DNA from: Streptomyces agglomeratus | GTDB lineage: Bacteria; Actinomycetota; Actinomycetes; Streptomycetales; Streptomycetaceae | Direction of reading: 5' to 3' | DNA length: 64,000 nt | Assembly: GCF_001746415.1 (NCBI RefSeq) | Contig: NZ_MEHJ01000001.1 | Span: 3,245,001 to 3,309,000, forward strand | Shown: one piece after another, positions 41,693 through 53,457 of the stretch | How positions within the stretch are numbered: position 1 is the first letter of the stretch | Layout of the letters: the number at the start of each line of letters is the position of its first letter | The notes under the pieces: generated by a model | Database searches by the model: none | The model's input: only the letters and a program-made list of their open reading frames with translations | Told to the model about the DNA's origin: nothing | Made by a program: the position numbers and the translations under genes

Positions 41693-43553
41693 TGCGTACT
41701 CCCCCATCGTTGCCAGTGCCGTTGGCGCTGCCATTGCCGTTGCCGCTCTTGCCGGCGGCGCCGCCGGTCCTGCCGGCGACGCCGTTGTTGTTGGTCGTGA
41801 TGTGGTTCTTGTCGCCGATGCCGATGGTGCTTCCGTGCGCGGACTCGATGAAGACCGCACCGGCCCCCACATTGACGATCTTCTGCTCGAACTCGTCGGT
41901 CTGCCAGCCCGCTTCGTACAGCGCCAGCCGCACTCCGCCGGTCACCCGGTCCTGCACGCTCTTCAGGTAGCGGTTGATGTCCATGTCCTGGAAGAGCGAG
42001 GCGTCCCAGTCGGAGCCCAGCTCACGCACGGACCGCGCGGGCCCGTCGGGCAGCGCGCCGCCGTTTCCGCCGGTGAGCATCTTCCACCCGCTGACGGCGC
42101 CCCGGCCCAGCGTCGCGAGCGCGTCCCCGAACGAGCGGGGGGTGTGGGTGAGCGCCCAGACGACCTTGCCGAACCAGTTGTTGTTCCGGTGCCGGTGGGC
42201 GATCCGGTCGGCGTCCTGGAACAACTTCCGTACGGGAAGCAGTACATGGGGCGCCACCTCCAGCATCAGCATGCCGCCCTGGGTGTGGACCCGTACGAAG
42301 ACCGTGACCACGACCTCTTCGTTCCAGCCCCCGACCCGGATGCGCAGGAAGTGCCGACGGCTCTCGCCGCCCTCCTCCACGGACCCTCTCCGGTGGGCCT
42401 CGAACCCCGCGGAGTCGTACGGCGCCTGGTCGCGCCGGGTGAGCCCGGTGACCGGCAGGAAGACGCACTCGTCGGTCCTGAGCTCCCGCAGCCGGTCGCG
42501 TACGGCCGCCGCGAGCTGCGGCGATCCGTGCGGCGAGGGGATGCGCAGCGCCTCGACCAGAGGGACGATACGTTCGATGATCTTGGCGTTGTCGATCGCC
42601 TCGGGAGTGCTGCCCTTGCGCGGACGGAGCTCCACGGAGAGATTCCACGGCTGGTACGGACTGCCCGCGCCGCAGAACGGCTGCGAGGCGCTGTACATGA
42701 CCAGCGGGGCGTGCTGCTCGACGCGGAGGTACCGCGCGAGCCGGCCGAAGCGCACGCCCGTGCCGCGCTCCGCGGGGTCGGCCGCGTGGTTGGGGAACCG
42801 CTGGGGGGACAGCTCGCCGGTCAGGATGCGGGCGAACTGGCCGCGCCGGAGCGCGACGACGGTGGTGAGTACACCGAGCAGCGCGAGGATGCCCCAGGCG
42901 GTACCGGCGCCGCCGAAGGGGAGGCCGGACCCGGCGACGGGCCCGAAGAGGTCCTCGGGTTCGAAGGAACCCGCCTGCCCGAAGGCGCCGGAGTCCCCGT
43001 AGCCGTCGTACCCGCCGAATCCCCCGCTCGTACCGCCCTCGCCGTACCCGTAACCGCCGGAGTCCTCCGAGTCCCCGAAGCCGAAGGCGGCCACGACCAG
43101 ACCCGCGAGGACGAAGGCCAGCACGAGGCGCCCGTACCAGCGCAGCAGGAAGGCGGGGATCCGGCGGTACAACGGCGGCTGCCGGCTGCTGCCCCTGAGC
43201 CATCCGGAGAGGCTGAGCATGAGGCAGGGGCCCACCAGCATGACGAACATGCCGCCGGTCAGCGGGACGGCGAGCACCCACAGCACCACCACCCCGGCGG
43301 CCCAGGCGAGTTCGGTGCGCCGGGCGCGCAGGGCGTGGGCGAGTACGCGGGCGGCGTCGAAGCCGTACGACGGGGCGGCGATGCGCTCCTCGTGGACGTA
43401 CAGCTCGTCGATGACCGCGTCCCGGTACCCGTCGTCGAGGTAGACCCCCGCGCACAGCAGCCGGGTCGCCTCACTGGCGGCGGGCGCCACGGGATCTCTG
43501 CCCCGCAGATCGTCCCGGTCACCGGGCTGGGTGGGTAAGGCCGTTTGAGACAC
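41679..43553 (-). CDS. large membrane protein with C-terminal IGIG/Asn motif
   Basis: 624 residues. Hydrophobic pairs of helices lie around 75-105 and 135-157, and another segment around 225-243 follows a Gly/Ser/Tyr-rich loop. The remaining cytoplasmic part of about 370 residues is folded (RYLRVEQHAPLVMYSASQPF, FLRIRVGGWNEEVVVTVFVR) but unrecognised. The C-terminus reads GSTIGIGDKNHITTNNNGVAG, then Gly/Asn repeats. The shared motif and overlap with the next gene suggest the two proteins work together. First gene of the three-gene operon. Confidence 0.75.
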   Translation of the reverse strand: MSQTALPTQPGDRDDLRGRDPVAPAASEATRLLCAGVYLDDGYRDAVIDELYVHEERIAAPSYGFDAARVLAHALRARRTELAWAAGVVVLWVLAVPLTGGMFVMLVGPCLMLSLSGWLRGSSRQPPLYRRIPAFLLRWYGRLVLAFVLAGLVVAAFGFGDSEDSGGYGYGEGGTSGGFGGYDGYGDSGAFGQAGSFEPEDLFGPVAGSGLPFGGAGTAWGILALLGVLTTVVALRRGQFARILTGELSPQRFPNHAADPAERGTGVRFGRLARYLRVEQHAPLVMYSASQPFCGAGSPYQPWNLSVELRPRKGSTPEAIDNAKIIERIVPLVEALRIPSPHGSPQLAAAVRDRLRELRTDECVFLPVTGLTRRDQAPYDSAGFEAHRRGSVEEGGESRRHFLRIRVGGWNEEVVVTVFVRVHTQGGMLMLEVAPHVLLPVRKLFQDADRIAHRHRNNNWFGKVVWALTHTPRSFGDALATLGRGAVSGWKMLTGGNGGALPDGPARSVRELGSDWDASLFQDMDINRYLKSVQDRVTGGVRLALYEAGWQTDEFEQKIVNVGAGAVFIESAHGSTIGIGDKNHITTNNNGVAGRTGGAAGKSGNGNGSANGTGNDGGVRSGNT

Positions 43554-43678
43554 CGCGTCCCTTTCGCCGCACGGGCTCAGCTGCGTGAACCGCCGTTCGG
43601 GCGGCGCGAGTTCAGCTGGAAAGGGGTGACAGTCTAGTCCCCTTGTGACGCGTGCGGCGATCCGGTTTCGTGCCGCCG

Positions 43679-44230
43679 TCAGACCTTCGCGGACACACCG
43701 TCGGGTTCGTCGGCGGGCTCGTCACGCACCATCAGTCCGGCGACCCACAGCGGCATCAGCCAGTGCGTGGCCAGGACGGCGGCCAGGACCGGCGCGATCA
43801 GCCCTTCGACCGGTACGCCGCCGGTCCAGCCGGCCGCACCGACGCCGAGCGCGGCGGCCAGCAGAAGTCCGGAGGTCAGCCGGTGCGCACGGGCGCGGGC
43901 CCGGTCACGCTCGGCGAGCTGCCGCTCGTCGAGCACGCGGCCCCGCAGTTCGAGCAGGCCGCGGGTGGCGGTGTTGATGACGCCGGTCGCGAAGCACCAC
44001 GGGAGCAGCAGGGCCAGGATGACGACCAGGGCCCAGTCCCGGCGCTCTCCGAAGACCACGATGTTCCAGCACACGACGGAGGCGGCCGTCATGAGGATGT
44101 GAGCGCCGACGAAGAGCCGCCGGCGGGTGGCCGTGGAGTGAAGGGCGGAGCCCTCCTCACGGTTCATCAGCGCGAACATGCGCCGGTCGTGCGTGGTGAT
44201 TTCGGCGGTCTGCCCCTGCCCTGCGGTCAT
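43679..44230 (-). CDS. four-helix membrane protein paired with an XRE regulator
   Basis: 183 residues. Hydrophobic helices lie at about 40-58, 66-85, 117-134 and 139-160, with a charged loop ELRGRVLDERQLAERDRARARA between helices 2 and 3. No family recognised. Its start overlaps the stop of the HTH gene by one base (TGATG), so the pair is coupled. HTH/membrane pairs of this kind are common in actinomycetes; the regulator may be held or modulated by the membrane partner, which is inference. Confidence 0.75.
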   Translation of the reverse strand: MTAGQGQTAEITTHDRRMFALMNREEGSALHSTATRRRLFVGAHILMTAASVVCWNIVVFGERRDWALVVILALLLPWCFATGVINTATRGLLELRGRVLDERQLAERDRARARAHRLTSGLLLAAALGVGAAGWTGGVPVEGLIAPVLAAVLATHWLMPLWVAGLMVRDEPADEPDGVSAKV

Positions 44231-44475
44231 CACTGCTTCCTCCCGTAGACCTCGTCGGTGAGCGGCCGGAACGGCCGGAGGGAGAACAGTGCCTCCACCG
44301 GCAACTCGAAGAACTCGGCGATCTTCAGGGCCAGGTCGAGGCTCGGGTTGTACTGCCCGCGCTCGATGTACCCGATGGTCTGGTAGTGCGCCCCGACAGC
44401 CTCGGCCAACGCCTGCCGCGAAACCCCGCGCTCGGCCCGAACCATCGCCAGCCTGTTGTGCACCTGCTCGCTCAT
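44230..44475 (-). CDS. small XRE-family transcriptional regulator
   Basis: 81 residues, essentially one helix-turn-helix: NRLAMVRAERGVSRQALAEAVGAHYQTIGYIERGQYNPSLDLALKIAEFF, then VEALFSLRPFRPL. This is the compact YgzD/SinR-like type that precedes membrane proteins. ATG 44475 lies just upstream of an AT-rich stretch (TATAAGAAGTACTACATCG) that probably contains its promoter and operator. Confidence 0.85.
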   Translation of the reverse strand: MSEQVHNRLAMVRAERGVSRQALAEAVGAHYQTIGYIERGQYNPSLDLALKIAEFFELPVEALFSLRPFRPLTDEVYGRKQ

Positions 44476-44534
44476 GTATAAGAAGTACTACATCGCGATG
44501 CAGGTTCGCAAGGCACCTCCCCCGGAACGCGACA

Positions 44535-44573
44535 ACGCCCCCGGCAGCCGATTCGATCGGCCGCCGGGGGCGT
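44535..44573 (-). terminator. mdh terminator hairpin
   Basis: 11-bp outer stem (44535-44545 with 44563-44573) and an inner stem GCCGA/TCGGC. It starts 26 bp past the mdh stop on the minus strand. Confidence 0.75.
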
Positions 44574-44598
44574 CGGTGGTGCGTACGTACTAAGGCAC

Positions 44599-47071
<2,473 letters not shown>

Positions 47072-47422
47072 TGCTTCCCCCTTGTCCCCCCAGTACGTGC
47101 CTGATGTACCCCGTGCTCCCGTGTCCCCGTGCCGCACACCCCTTCGCGCGCCCGCGTTCCGGGCCGTCAGAAGGGATGCGCCGAGCCAGGATGTCAGTTC
47201 CCGGGGCAGGAGCGCACGGGAGCATCCGGGAGTCCGGCGCGCCCCTTGCGCGCCCCCTCCCGAGTTCCCGGAACAGTCTCCCACCGCGGCGCCTCGGCGC
47301 GTTCCACAAGCCTGCTGTTCGCGCCGTGCCCGGACCGTGGCGGAATGGTCACCTCCGTGCCACAGGCGTCCGGCAGCCCTTGATCGGAATTGACGCGTAC
47401 CTGACGCTGAAAACCGTGCCGT

Positions 47423-47454
47423 CGCCCGTCCTCCCCCGGGGGAGAGGACGGGCG
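47423..47454. terminator. hairpin in the 475-bp gap 47072-47546
   Basis: 11-bp stem CGCCCGTCCTC/GAGGACGGGCG extended by CCCC/GGGG. It lies beyond the DUF3017 gene stop on the minus strand and probably terminates the folD-DUF3017 transcript. Otherwise the gap holds no recognisable gene. Confidence 0.65.
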
Positions 47455-47546
47455 CGTCACGCCCGCGGGCGGCCGGGCGTCGGACACCACGGCCGGACTC
47501 AGGGGCACGGAAGCGCGGGGCGGGGCCGAGCGGAACGCTCTCGCCC

Positions 47547-48242
47547 CTAGCGCACCGCGAAGCGGACCGCCGACTCCAGGAACGGGATCTCCAGCCACGG
47601 GCCGGGCTGCGCCATGAGCGCGAGCAGCACGATGGCGGTACCGAGCAGGCCGTACGTCGCCATGTCGGTGAAGCGCGAGCGCACGGCCAGCATGCCGACC
47701 GACGGGATCAGGCGGCGCAGCACGGCGCCGGCGATCAGGGCCAGGCCGATCAGCAGCGTGCCCAGCCGGAAGCCGATCCCGAACGCGTCGACCGCAACGA
47801 GCAGCAGCCCGACCGCGGTCGTCCCGAGGACGGCCAGGAACGGCCACTGGCGCACCGGGGCCGCACCGGACGCGGCGCGGCCGCCGCCCTCGGGACGCGC
47901 GGTGTCCCGCGTGAACATGGGGAAGCGCCGCGTGGTGCGGACGGGCCCCTCCGGTCCGGGGGCGCTGACGACGCCCTTGGCCTCCGGTTCGGGCTCGCCC
48001 GTCCCGGCCGGCCCGCCCACGTCGCCCGCCCGGTCGGCGGCGGGCGTGTCCCCGGCGCCGTGGGCGTCCGGCGCACCGTGGGCGTCGGGCCTACCGGGCG
48101 CGTCCGGCGTTCCGTGGGCGGCGTCCGGCGTACCGGCCGCTCCCCCGGCGTCGTGCCCGCCCGGCGCGTCCTGGCCGGCGTCCGCGTTCACGGTGACGTC
48201 CGCGGCGGCGGCCGGTTCGTCCGGAGTCGTAGCAGCACCCAT
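47547..48242 (-). CDS. DUF3017 membrane protein
   Basis: 231 residues. The first 130 are low-complexity, dominated by Pro-Asp-Ala-His/Gly repeats (TPDAAHGTPDAPGRPDAHGA). The C-terminal 95 residues are the DUF3017 domain with three hydrophobic helices (WPFLAVLGTTAVGLLLVAVD, GTLLIGLALIAGAVLRRLI, ATYGLLGTAIVLLALMA). It starts 20 bp after folD and is cotranscribed with it, the usual actinobacterial pairing. Function unknown. Confidence 0.85.
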   Translation of the reverse strand: MGAATTPDEPAAAADVTVNADAGQDAPGGHDAGGAAGTPDAAHGTPDAPGRPDAHGAPDAHGAGDTPAADRAGDVGGPAGTGEPEPEAKGVVSAPGPEGPVRTTRRFPMFTRDTARPEGGGRAASGAAPVRQWPFLAVLGTTAVGLLLVAVDAFGIGFRLGTLLIGLALIAGAVLRRLIPSVGMLAVRSRFTDMATYGLLGTAIVLLALMAQPGPWLEIPFLESAVRFAVR

Positions 48243-48262
48243 GGGAGGCGGTTCCTTCCCGC

Positions 48263-49132
48263 TCAGCCCGTGGCCACGTCGTCGGCGGCGCGCTCCGCCG
48301 CCTCGACGACGTTGACCAGCAGCTGGGCGCGGGTCATCGGGCCGACGCCGCCCGGGTTCGGGGCGACCCACCCGGCCACCTCCGCGACGCCCGGGTGCAC
48401 GTCGCCGACGATCTTGCCGTCCTCGTCCCGGCTCACGCCGACGTCGAGCACGGCGGCGCCCGGCTTGACGTCCTCGGGCTTGATGAGATGCGGCACACCC
48501 GCCGCGGCGATGATGATGTCCGCCTGCCTGAGGTGCGCGGACAGGTCACGCGTACCGGTGTGGCACTGCGTCACCGTCGCGTTCTCGGACTTGCGGGTCA
48601 GCACCAGCGGCATCGGGCGGCCGATGGTGATGCCGCGGCCGACGACCACGACGTTCGCACCCTTGATCTCCACGTCGTGGTGACGCAGGAGCTGGACGAT
48701 GCCGTACGGCGTGCACGGCAGCGGGCCGGGCTCGCCGATCACCAGCCGGCCGAGGCTCATCGGGTGCAGGCCGTCGGCGTCCTTGGCCGGGTCCATCAGT
48801 TCCAGGACGCGGTTGGTGTCGATGCCCTTGGGGAGCGGGAGTTGCACGATGTAGCCCGTGCACTCCGGGTTCTCGTTCAGTTCCCGTACAACTGCCTCGA
48901 TCTCCTCCTGGGAGGCGGTCGCGGGCAGTTCGCGCTGGATCGAGGCGATGCCGACCTGGGCACAGTCACGGTGCTTGCCCGCGACGTACCACTTGCTGCC
49001 CGGGTCGTCACCGACCAGCACGGTGCCGAGCCCGGGGACGATGCCCTTGGACTTCAGAGCCGCCACGCGGGCGGTCAGGTCGGACTTGATCGCGGCTGCG
49101 GTGGCCTTGCCATCGAGAATCTGGGCAGTCAT
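48263..49132 (-). CDS. folD: bifunctional methylene-THF dehydrogenase/cyclohydrolase
   Basis: 289 residues. It converts 5,10-methylene-THF to 10-formyl-THF via methenyl-THF using NADP. The catalytic Lys is in [13 protein letters not shown], followed by the substrate loop [12 protein letters not shown] and the NADP site [32 protein letters not shown] closes the family pattern. It supplies formyl-THF to PurN and PurH encoded 2-3 kb away. No ZTP motif is seen in its leader. Confidence 0.95.
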   Translation of the reverse strand: MTAQILDGKATAAAIKSDLTARVAALKSKGIVPGLGTVLVGDDPGSKWYVAGKHRDCAQVGIASIQRELPATASQEEIEAVVRELNENPECTGYIVQLPLPKGIDTNRVLELMDPAKDADGLHPMSLGRLVIGEPGPLPCTPYGIVQLLRHHDVEIKGANVVVVGRGITIGRPMPLVLTRKSENATVTQCHTGTRDLSAHLRQADIIIAAAGVPHLIKPEDVKPGAAVLDVGVSRDEDGKIVGDVHPGVAEVAGWVAPNPGGVGPMTRAQLLVNVVEAAERAADDVATG

Positions 49133-49359
49133 GCCCCCATCCTCGCGGATGGACCCGCCCAGGTTCCAATCAGGCCGCCCTGGCCGAGGTTGCACTTGCA
49201 CAACGCATAGGCATACCGACTGGACAAAGACACGAGTGAACTACAACGATGATCGGCGCAGTGCCGCGGACAGCGGCGGGGGGGCACCGCTCGATACCTT
49301 GTGACGTTCCTCCGCTCGGGCCGCGACGTCCCCAGCACTTCCAACGGAGGAACACCGCC

Positions 49360-50106
49360 ATGAGTTTCGGCGACCCGAACAACCCGTACGGCCAGCAGCC
49401 GCAGCAGCCCCCGCAGGGCCAGCCCGGTTACGGCTACCCGCAGCAGGCGCCGCAGGGCGTGCCCCCGCAGCAGGGTTACGGCTACCCGCAGCAGGGCGCA
49501 CAGCAGCCGGGTCAGCCCTACGGCGCGTACCCGCAGCAGCCGGGCACCCTCCAGGCCAACAACGGCCTGATCAACGTCCCGGTCCTGGGCACCGTCCAGG
49601 TCGCCACGATGGGCCGTCGCTTCGGCGCGCGCGTCATCGACGCCGTCATCATCTCGGTCCTGTACTTCATCCTCAGCGCCGTCGGTTTCGCGGGCGTGTT
49701 CGGCGCTGCCGAGGGCATGGAGGACTGCAACAACCTCGACCCGCTGGGTTCGGCGTACGAGGCCTGTGTCAACGACCAGGCCGAGGCGGCCGGTGGCATG
49801 CTCGCCGCGTTCTTCGGCGTCATCCTCATCTTCTTCCTGGCCACGCTGCTCTACGAGTGGCTGATGATCTCCTTCCTGGGCGCCACGGTCGGCAAGCTGG
49901 CCCTCGGCCTGAAGGTCGTCAAGGAGAACACGGGCCAGGTCCCCGGCATCGGCGGCGGCTTCATCCGCTGGATCATCCCGATGGCCGGCGCGCTCCTGTG
50001 CGGCATCGGCCAGCTCCTGGTCTACCTCTCCCCGTTCTTCGACAACTCCGGGAAGCTCCAGGGCTGGCACGACCGTGCCTCCGGCACCCTGGTCATCAAG
50101 AAGTAA
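49360..50106 (+). CDS. RDD-family membrane protein
   Basis: 248 residues. The first 60 are repeats of Gln/Pro/Gly/Tyr (YGQQPQQPPQGQPGYGYPQQ). The RDD domain follows from MGRRFGARVIDAVIISVLYF, with the name-giving Arg and Asp residues and three to four helices; FLGATVGKLALGLKVVKENT is the second family block. ATG 49360 has CGGAGG nine bases upstream. The substrate or role of RDD proteins is mostly unknown; some act in ion homeostasis. Confidence 0.88.
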   Translation: MSFGDPNNPYGQQPQQPPQGQPGYGYPQQAPQGVPPQQGYGYPQQGAQQPGQPYGAYPQQPGTLQANNGLINVPVLGTVQVATMGRRFGARVIDAVIISVLYFILSAVGFAGVFGAAEGMEDCNNLDPLGSAYEACVNDQAEAAGGMLAAFFGVILIFFLATLLYEWLMISFLGATVGKLALGLKVVKENTGQVPGIGGGFIRWIIPMAGALLCGIGQLLVYLSPFFDNSGKLQGWHDRASGTLVIKK

Positions 50107-50120
50107 CGACCGTACGCACA

Positions 50121-50153
50121 AGAGGCCGCGACCCCGACGGGGTTGCGGCCTCT
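50121..50153. terminator. bidirectional terminator between RDD gene and purH
   Basis: 14-bp stem with one mismatch (50121-50135 with 50140-50153), loop GACG, 12-14 bp from both convergent stops. Confidence 0.8.
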
Positions 50154-50165
50154 CGCGTTTGCGCG

Positions 50166-51728
50166 TCAGTGGAAGAAGTGGCGCGTACCGGTGAAGTACA
50201 TCGTCGCGCCGGCCTTCTTCGCGGCCTCGACGACCTGCTCGTCACGGACCGAACCGCCGGGCTGGACCACGGCCTTGACGCCCGCGTCCAGCAGGATCTC
50301 CAGGCCGTCCGGGAAGGGGAAGAACGCGTCGGAGGCGGCGTACGCACCCTGCGCGCGCTCCTCGCCCGCCCGCTCGACCGCGAGCTTCGCGGAGTCGACG
50401 CGGTTGACCTGACCCATGCCGACACCGACGGACGCGCCGCCCTTGGCGAGCAGGATCGCGTTGGACTTCACGGCGCGGCAGGCGCGCCAGGCGAAGGCCA
50501 GCTCGGCCAGTTCGGCGTCGGACAGCGCCTCGCCGGTGGCGAGCGTCCAAGTCGACGGGTCGTCGCCCTCGGCCTGGAGCCGGTCGGTGACCTGGAGCAG
50601 GGCACCGCCGTCGATGGCCTTTACCTCGACCTCGTCGGACGGGGCGTCGGAGCAGATCAGCACGCGGATGTTCTTCTTGCGGGCCAGCACCTCGACGGCG
50701 CCGTCCTCGTACCCCGGAGCGACGATGACCTCGGTGAAGATCTCGGCGACCTGCTCGGCCATCTCGACGGACACCGGGCGGTTGACGGCGATCACGCCGC
50801 CGAAGGCGGACAGCGGGTCGCAGGCGTGCGCCTTGCGATGCGCCTCGGCGACGTCCGCGCCGATGGCGATGCCGCAGGGGTTCGCGTGCTTGATGATCGC
50901 GACGCACGGCTCGGTCTGGTCGTACGCGGCGCGCCGCGCGGCCTCCGTGTCCGTGAAGTTGTTGTACGACATCTCCTTGCCGTGCAGCTGCTCCGCCTCC
51001 GCGAGGCCGCCCGTGCCGGAGGTGTAGAGGGCCGCGGGCTGGTGCGGGTTCTCGCCGTACCGCAGCACGTTCTTGCGCGCGTACGTCGAACCGAGGAAGT
51101 CGGGGAAGCCGCTGTCGTCGGCCGCCGCGTAGTCGGCGGCGAACCAGGACGCGACGGCGACGTCGTACGCCGCCGTGTGCTGGAAGGCTTCGGCGGCGAG
51201 GCGCTTGCGCGTCGTCAGGTCGAAGCCGCCGCCCTTGACGGCGTCGAGGACGTCGGCGTACCGCTCGGGGCTGGTGACGACCGCGACCGAGGGGTGGTTC
51301 TTGGCGGCGGCGCGGACCATCGAGGGGCCGCCGATGTCGATCTGCTCGACGCACTCGTCGGCGGTGGCGCCGGAGGCGACGGTCTCCTTGAACGGGTAGA
51401 GGTTCACGACCACGAGGTCGAAGGGCTCGACACCGAGCTCCTCCAGCTGCGCGCGGTGGGCGTCGAGCCGCAGGTCGGCGAGGATGCCGGCGTGCACGCG
51501 CGGGTGCAGCGTCTTGACCCGGCCGTCGAGGCACTCGGGAAAGCCGGTGAGCTCCTCGACCTTGGTGACCGGGACGCCGGCCGCGGCGATCCTCCCGGCG
51601 GTGGAGCCGGTGGAGACGATGGTCACGCCCGCCTCGTGCAGGCCGCGGGCCAGCTCTTCGAGGCCCGTCTTGTCGTAGACGCTGACCAACGCGCGGCGGA
51701 TGGGCCGCTTCGTACCTTCGGCGGTCAC
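50166..51728 (-). CDS. purH: AICAR transformylase/IMP cyclohydrolase
   Basis: 520-residue bifunctional enzyme for the last two steps of IMP synthesis. The N-terminal IMP cyclohydrolase (MGS-like fold) shows [20 protein letters not shown] and [15 protein letters not shown]. The C-terminal transformylase keeps the catalytic Lys-His pair in [12 protein letters not shown] and ends [12 protein letters not shown]...TGTRHFFH. Start ATG 51728 overlaps the purN stop (ATGA). Its substrate AICAR monophosphate (ZMP) is a ligand of the riboswitch class found before glyA in this window. Confidence 0.95.
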   Translation of the reverse strand: MTAEGTKRPIRRALVSVYDKTGLEELARGLHEAGVTIVSTGSTAGRIAAAGVPVTKVEELTGFPECLDGRVKTLHPRVHAGILADLRLDAHRAQLEELGVEPFDLVVVNLYPFKETVASGATADECVEQIDIGGPSMVRAAAKNHPSVAVVTSPERYADVLDAVKGGGFDLTTRKRLAAEAFQHTAAYDVAVASWFAADYAAADDSGFPDFLGSTYARKNVLRYGENPHQPAALYTSGTGGLAEAEQLHGKEMSYNNFTDTEAARRAAYDQTEPCVAIIKHANPCGIAIGADVAEAHRKAHACDPLSAFGGVIAVNRPVSVEMAEQVAEIFTEVIVAPGYEDGAVEVLARKKNIRVLICSDAPSDEVEVKAIDGGALLQVTDRLQAEGDDPSTWTLATGEALSDAELAELAFAWRACRAVKSNAILLAKGGASVGVGMGQVNRVDSAKLAVERAGEERAQGAYAASDAFFPFPDGLEILLDAGVKAVVQPGGSVRDEQVVEAAKKAGATMYFTGTRHFFH

Positions 51729-52381
51729 TGGATAACTACCTTTCGTCCCTCAATGTGAAAGCCGTTACGGGCCAGGCGCCCCACGACATCGACGAGCAGC
51801 CGTCGCTCGACTTCCTTGATGCGCTCGTGCAGAGCGGCACCACCGTCTTCGTAATCCTCGTCCCGGACCTCGACCACGCCCTGCGCGATGATCGGGCCGG
51901 TGTCCACACCGTCGTCGACGAAGTGGACCGTGCATCCGGTGACCTTCGCGCCGTAGGCGAGGGCGTCGCGTACGCCGTGGGCTCCGGGAAAACTCGGCAG
52001 CAGGGCGGGGTGGGTGTTGACGAACCGGCCGCCGAAGCGGGCGAGGAACTCCTTGCCCACGATCTTCATGAAGCCGGCCGAGACGACGAGATCAGGCTCG
52101 TACGCCGCCGTCGCCGCCGCCAGCGCGGCGTCCCACTCGTCGCGTGACGAATAATCCTTCACGCGGCAGACGAAGGTCGGCAGCCCGGCGCGCTCGGCAC
52201 GCTCCAGGCCCGCGATCCCGTCCCGGTCGGCGCCGACGGCCACGATCTGCGCGCCGTAGGCCGCGGGGTCGTCGCCGATGGCGTCGATGAGGGCCTGGAG
52301 GTTCGTACCGGAGCCGGAAACCAGCACGACGAGGCGGGCCGGCGTACCGGGGGGACGGGCGGGGGGAGGCGGGGAGGCCAC
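51725..52381 (-). CDS. purN: phosphoribosylglycinamide formyltransferase
   Basis: 218 residues. It transfers a formyl group from 10-formyl-THF to GAR. The phosphate/folate fold signature [17 protein letters not shown] is at the N-terminus, and the catalytic Asn-His-Asp set is in [22 protein letters not shown] and [19 protein letters not shown] 52381 is preceded by an AGAAAGAGA stretch. It heads a two-gene purN-purH operon. Confidence 0.93.
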   Translation of the reverse strand: MASPPPPARPPGTPARLVVLVSGSGTNLQALIDAIGDDPAAYGAQIVAVGADRDGIAGLERAERAGLPTFVCRVKDYSSRDEWDAALAAATAAYEPDLVVSAGFMKIVGKEFLARFGGRFVNTHPALLPSFPGAHGVRDALAYGAKVTGCTVHFVDDGVDTGPIIAQGVVEVRDEDYEDGGAALHERIKEVERRLLVDVVGRLARNGFHIEGRKVVIQ

Positions 52382-52643
52382 GGCGGGTCTCTTTCTCGCG
52401 GTGGTGCGGTTTGTATGGTCGTACGAACGAATCGCGCTCCCGGATACGGGGAACTCTACGAAGACGCCAACCGTCGGCAACGATACCGGCACACCGAGCG
52501 GCCCCCACGGGACGGGTCCGTGGCCGGGAGGTAGCGTCAGGGGACAGGTTCGTTCTGCGGACCGGGACAATCCGTCTCCGGACGGGAACAGATCGACACA
52601 CAAGACCCTCTGTGCACGGGTCTGAGGGGAAGACGTTCACCAG

Positions 52644-53453
52644 ATGACGGACCGAAGCCGCCGTGCGGCTCTCCGCCTGCCGCTCGCCGCGACGCATGAC
52701 GGACAGCGGGGTTCCCAGTTGCTGCTGCGGGACCGCCAGTCCTCATCGACCCCGCCTCCGTCGCCGAGGGGCGACGACAATCCCTTCGCGCCGCCGCCCG
52801 AGGGGCAGCCCGATCAGCCGTGGCAGCCGCGCAAGCCGGCGAGCGGCGGCGGCGAGGACGACGGGGACGGCGGACAGGACAACCCGCCCCCGTCCCGCGG
52901 CAGCCGCTGGAGCCCCCGCCAGCCGGGCCGCCACAACGGCGGCTTCGGAGGCCCCGGGCGCCAGGGCGAGCCCGAGGGGCAGGGCGGTCAGGGCGGTGGA
53001 GGCACCGGCCCGGGACTGCGCTGGGACCCCACGGACCCCGCGCAGCGCCGGGCGCGCTACGCGCTGCTCTCCGGCATGTGGGCGTTCTTCTTCGCCCTTT
53101 TCGACCTCCCCGAGGTCGCGCTCCTGCTGGGGGGGCTGGCCCTGTACTGGGGCATCAGCTCGCTGCGGGCGAAGCCCCGCCGCGGCCAGGACGCCAAGGG
53201 GAACGACGGCACGGCGGTCAAGGCCACCCCGGCGCCGGCGGCGGGCAGCAGCCGGCCGCAGACGACGGCGGCGGTGAGCGGCCTGGTCACGGCGGTGCTC
53301 GCCCTGACGATCGTGGCGACGACCTTCACGGTCCAGTTGGTCTACCGCGACTACTACACGTGCGTACAGGACTCCCTGACCCAGTCCGCTCAGGTGTCCT
53401 GCAACGACCTGCTCCCGAAGCCGCTGCGACCGGTCTTCGGCGTGAAGGAGTAG
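52644..53453 (+). CDS. membrane protein, unknown function
   Basis: 269 residues. A long Pro/Gly/Asp-rich cytoplasmic region (about 1-125) precedes two hydrophobic hairpin segments (YALLSGMWAFFFALFDLPEV and VALLLGGLALYWGISSL), a linker, then a third helix (TTAAVSGLVTAVLALTIVAT) and a short outer tail with two cysteines (YYTCVQDSLT, VSCNDLLP). The real start could be later than ATG 52644. It is convergent with the DUF6350 gene, only four bases apart, and divergent from purN. Confidence 0.75.
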   Translation: MTDRSRRAALRLPLAATHDGQRGSQLLLRDRQSSSTPPPSPRGDDNPFAPPPEGQPDQPWQPRKPASGGGEDDGDGGQDNPPPSRGSRWSPRQPGRHNGGFGGPGRQGEPEGQGGQGGGGTGPGLRWDPTDPAQRRARYALLSGMWAFFFALFDLPEVALLLGGLALYWGISSLRAKPRRGQDAKGNDGTAVKATPAPAAGSSRPQTTAAVSGLVTAVLALTIVATTFTVQLVYRDYYTCVQDSLTQSAQVSCNDLLPKPLRPVFGVKE

Positions 53454-53457
53454 CCCG

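Noticed and set aside
49133..49359. possible ZTP riboswitch before folD because CCTGGGCGG occurs there
   Set aside because: The order and partners of the pfl motif (P1, ACTGGCG, CCGCCTGGGCA) are missing; only a short GC-rich resemblance.
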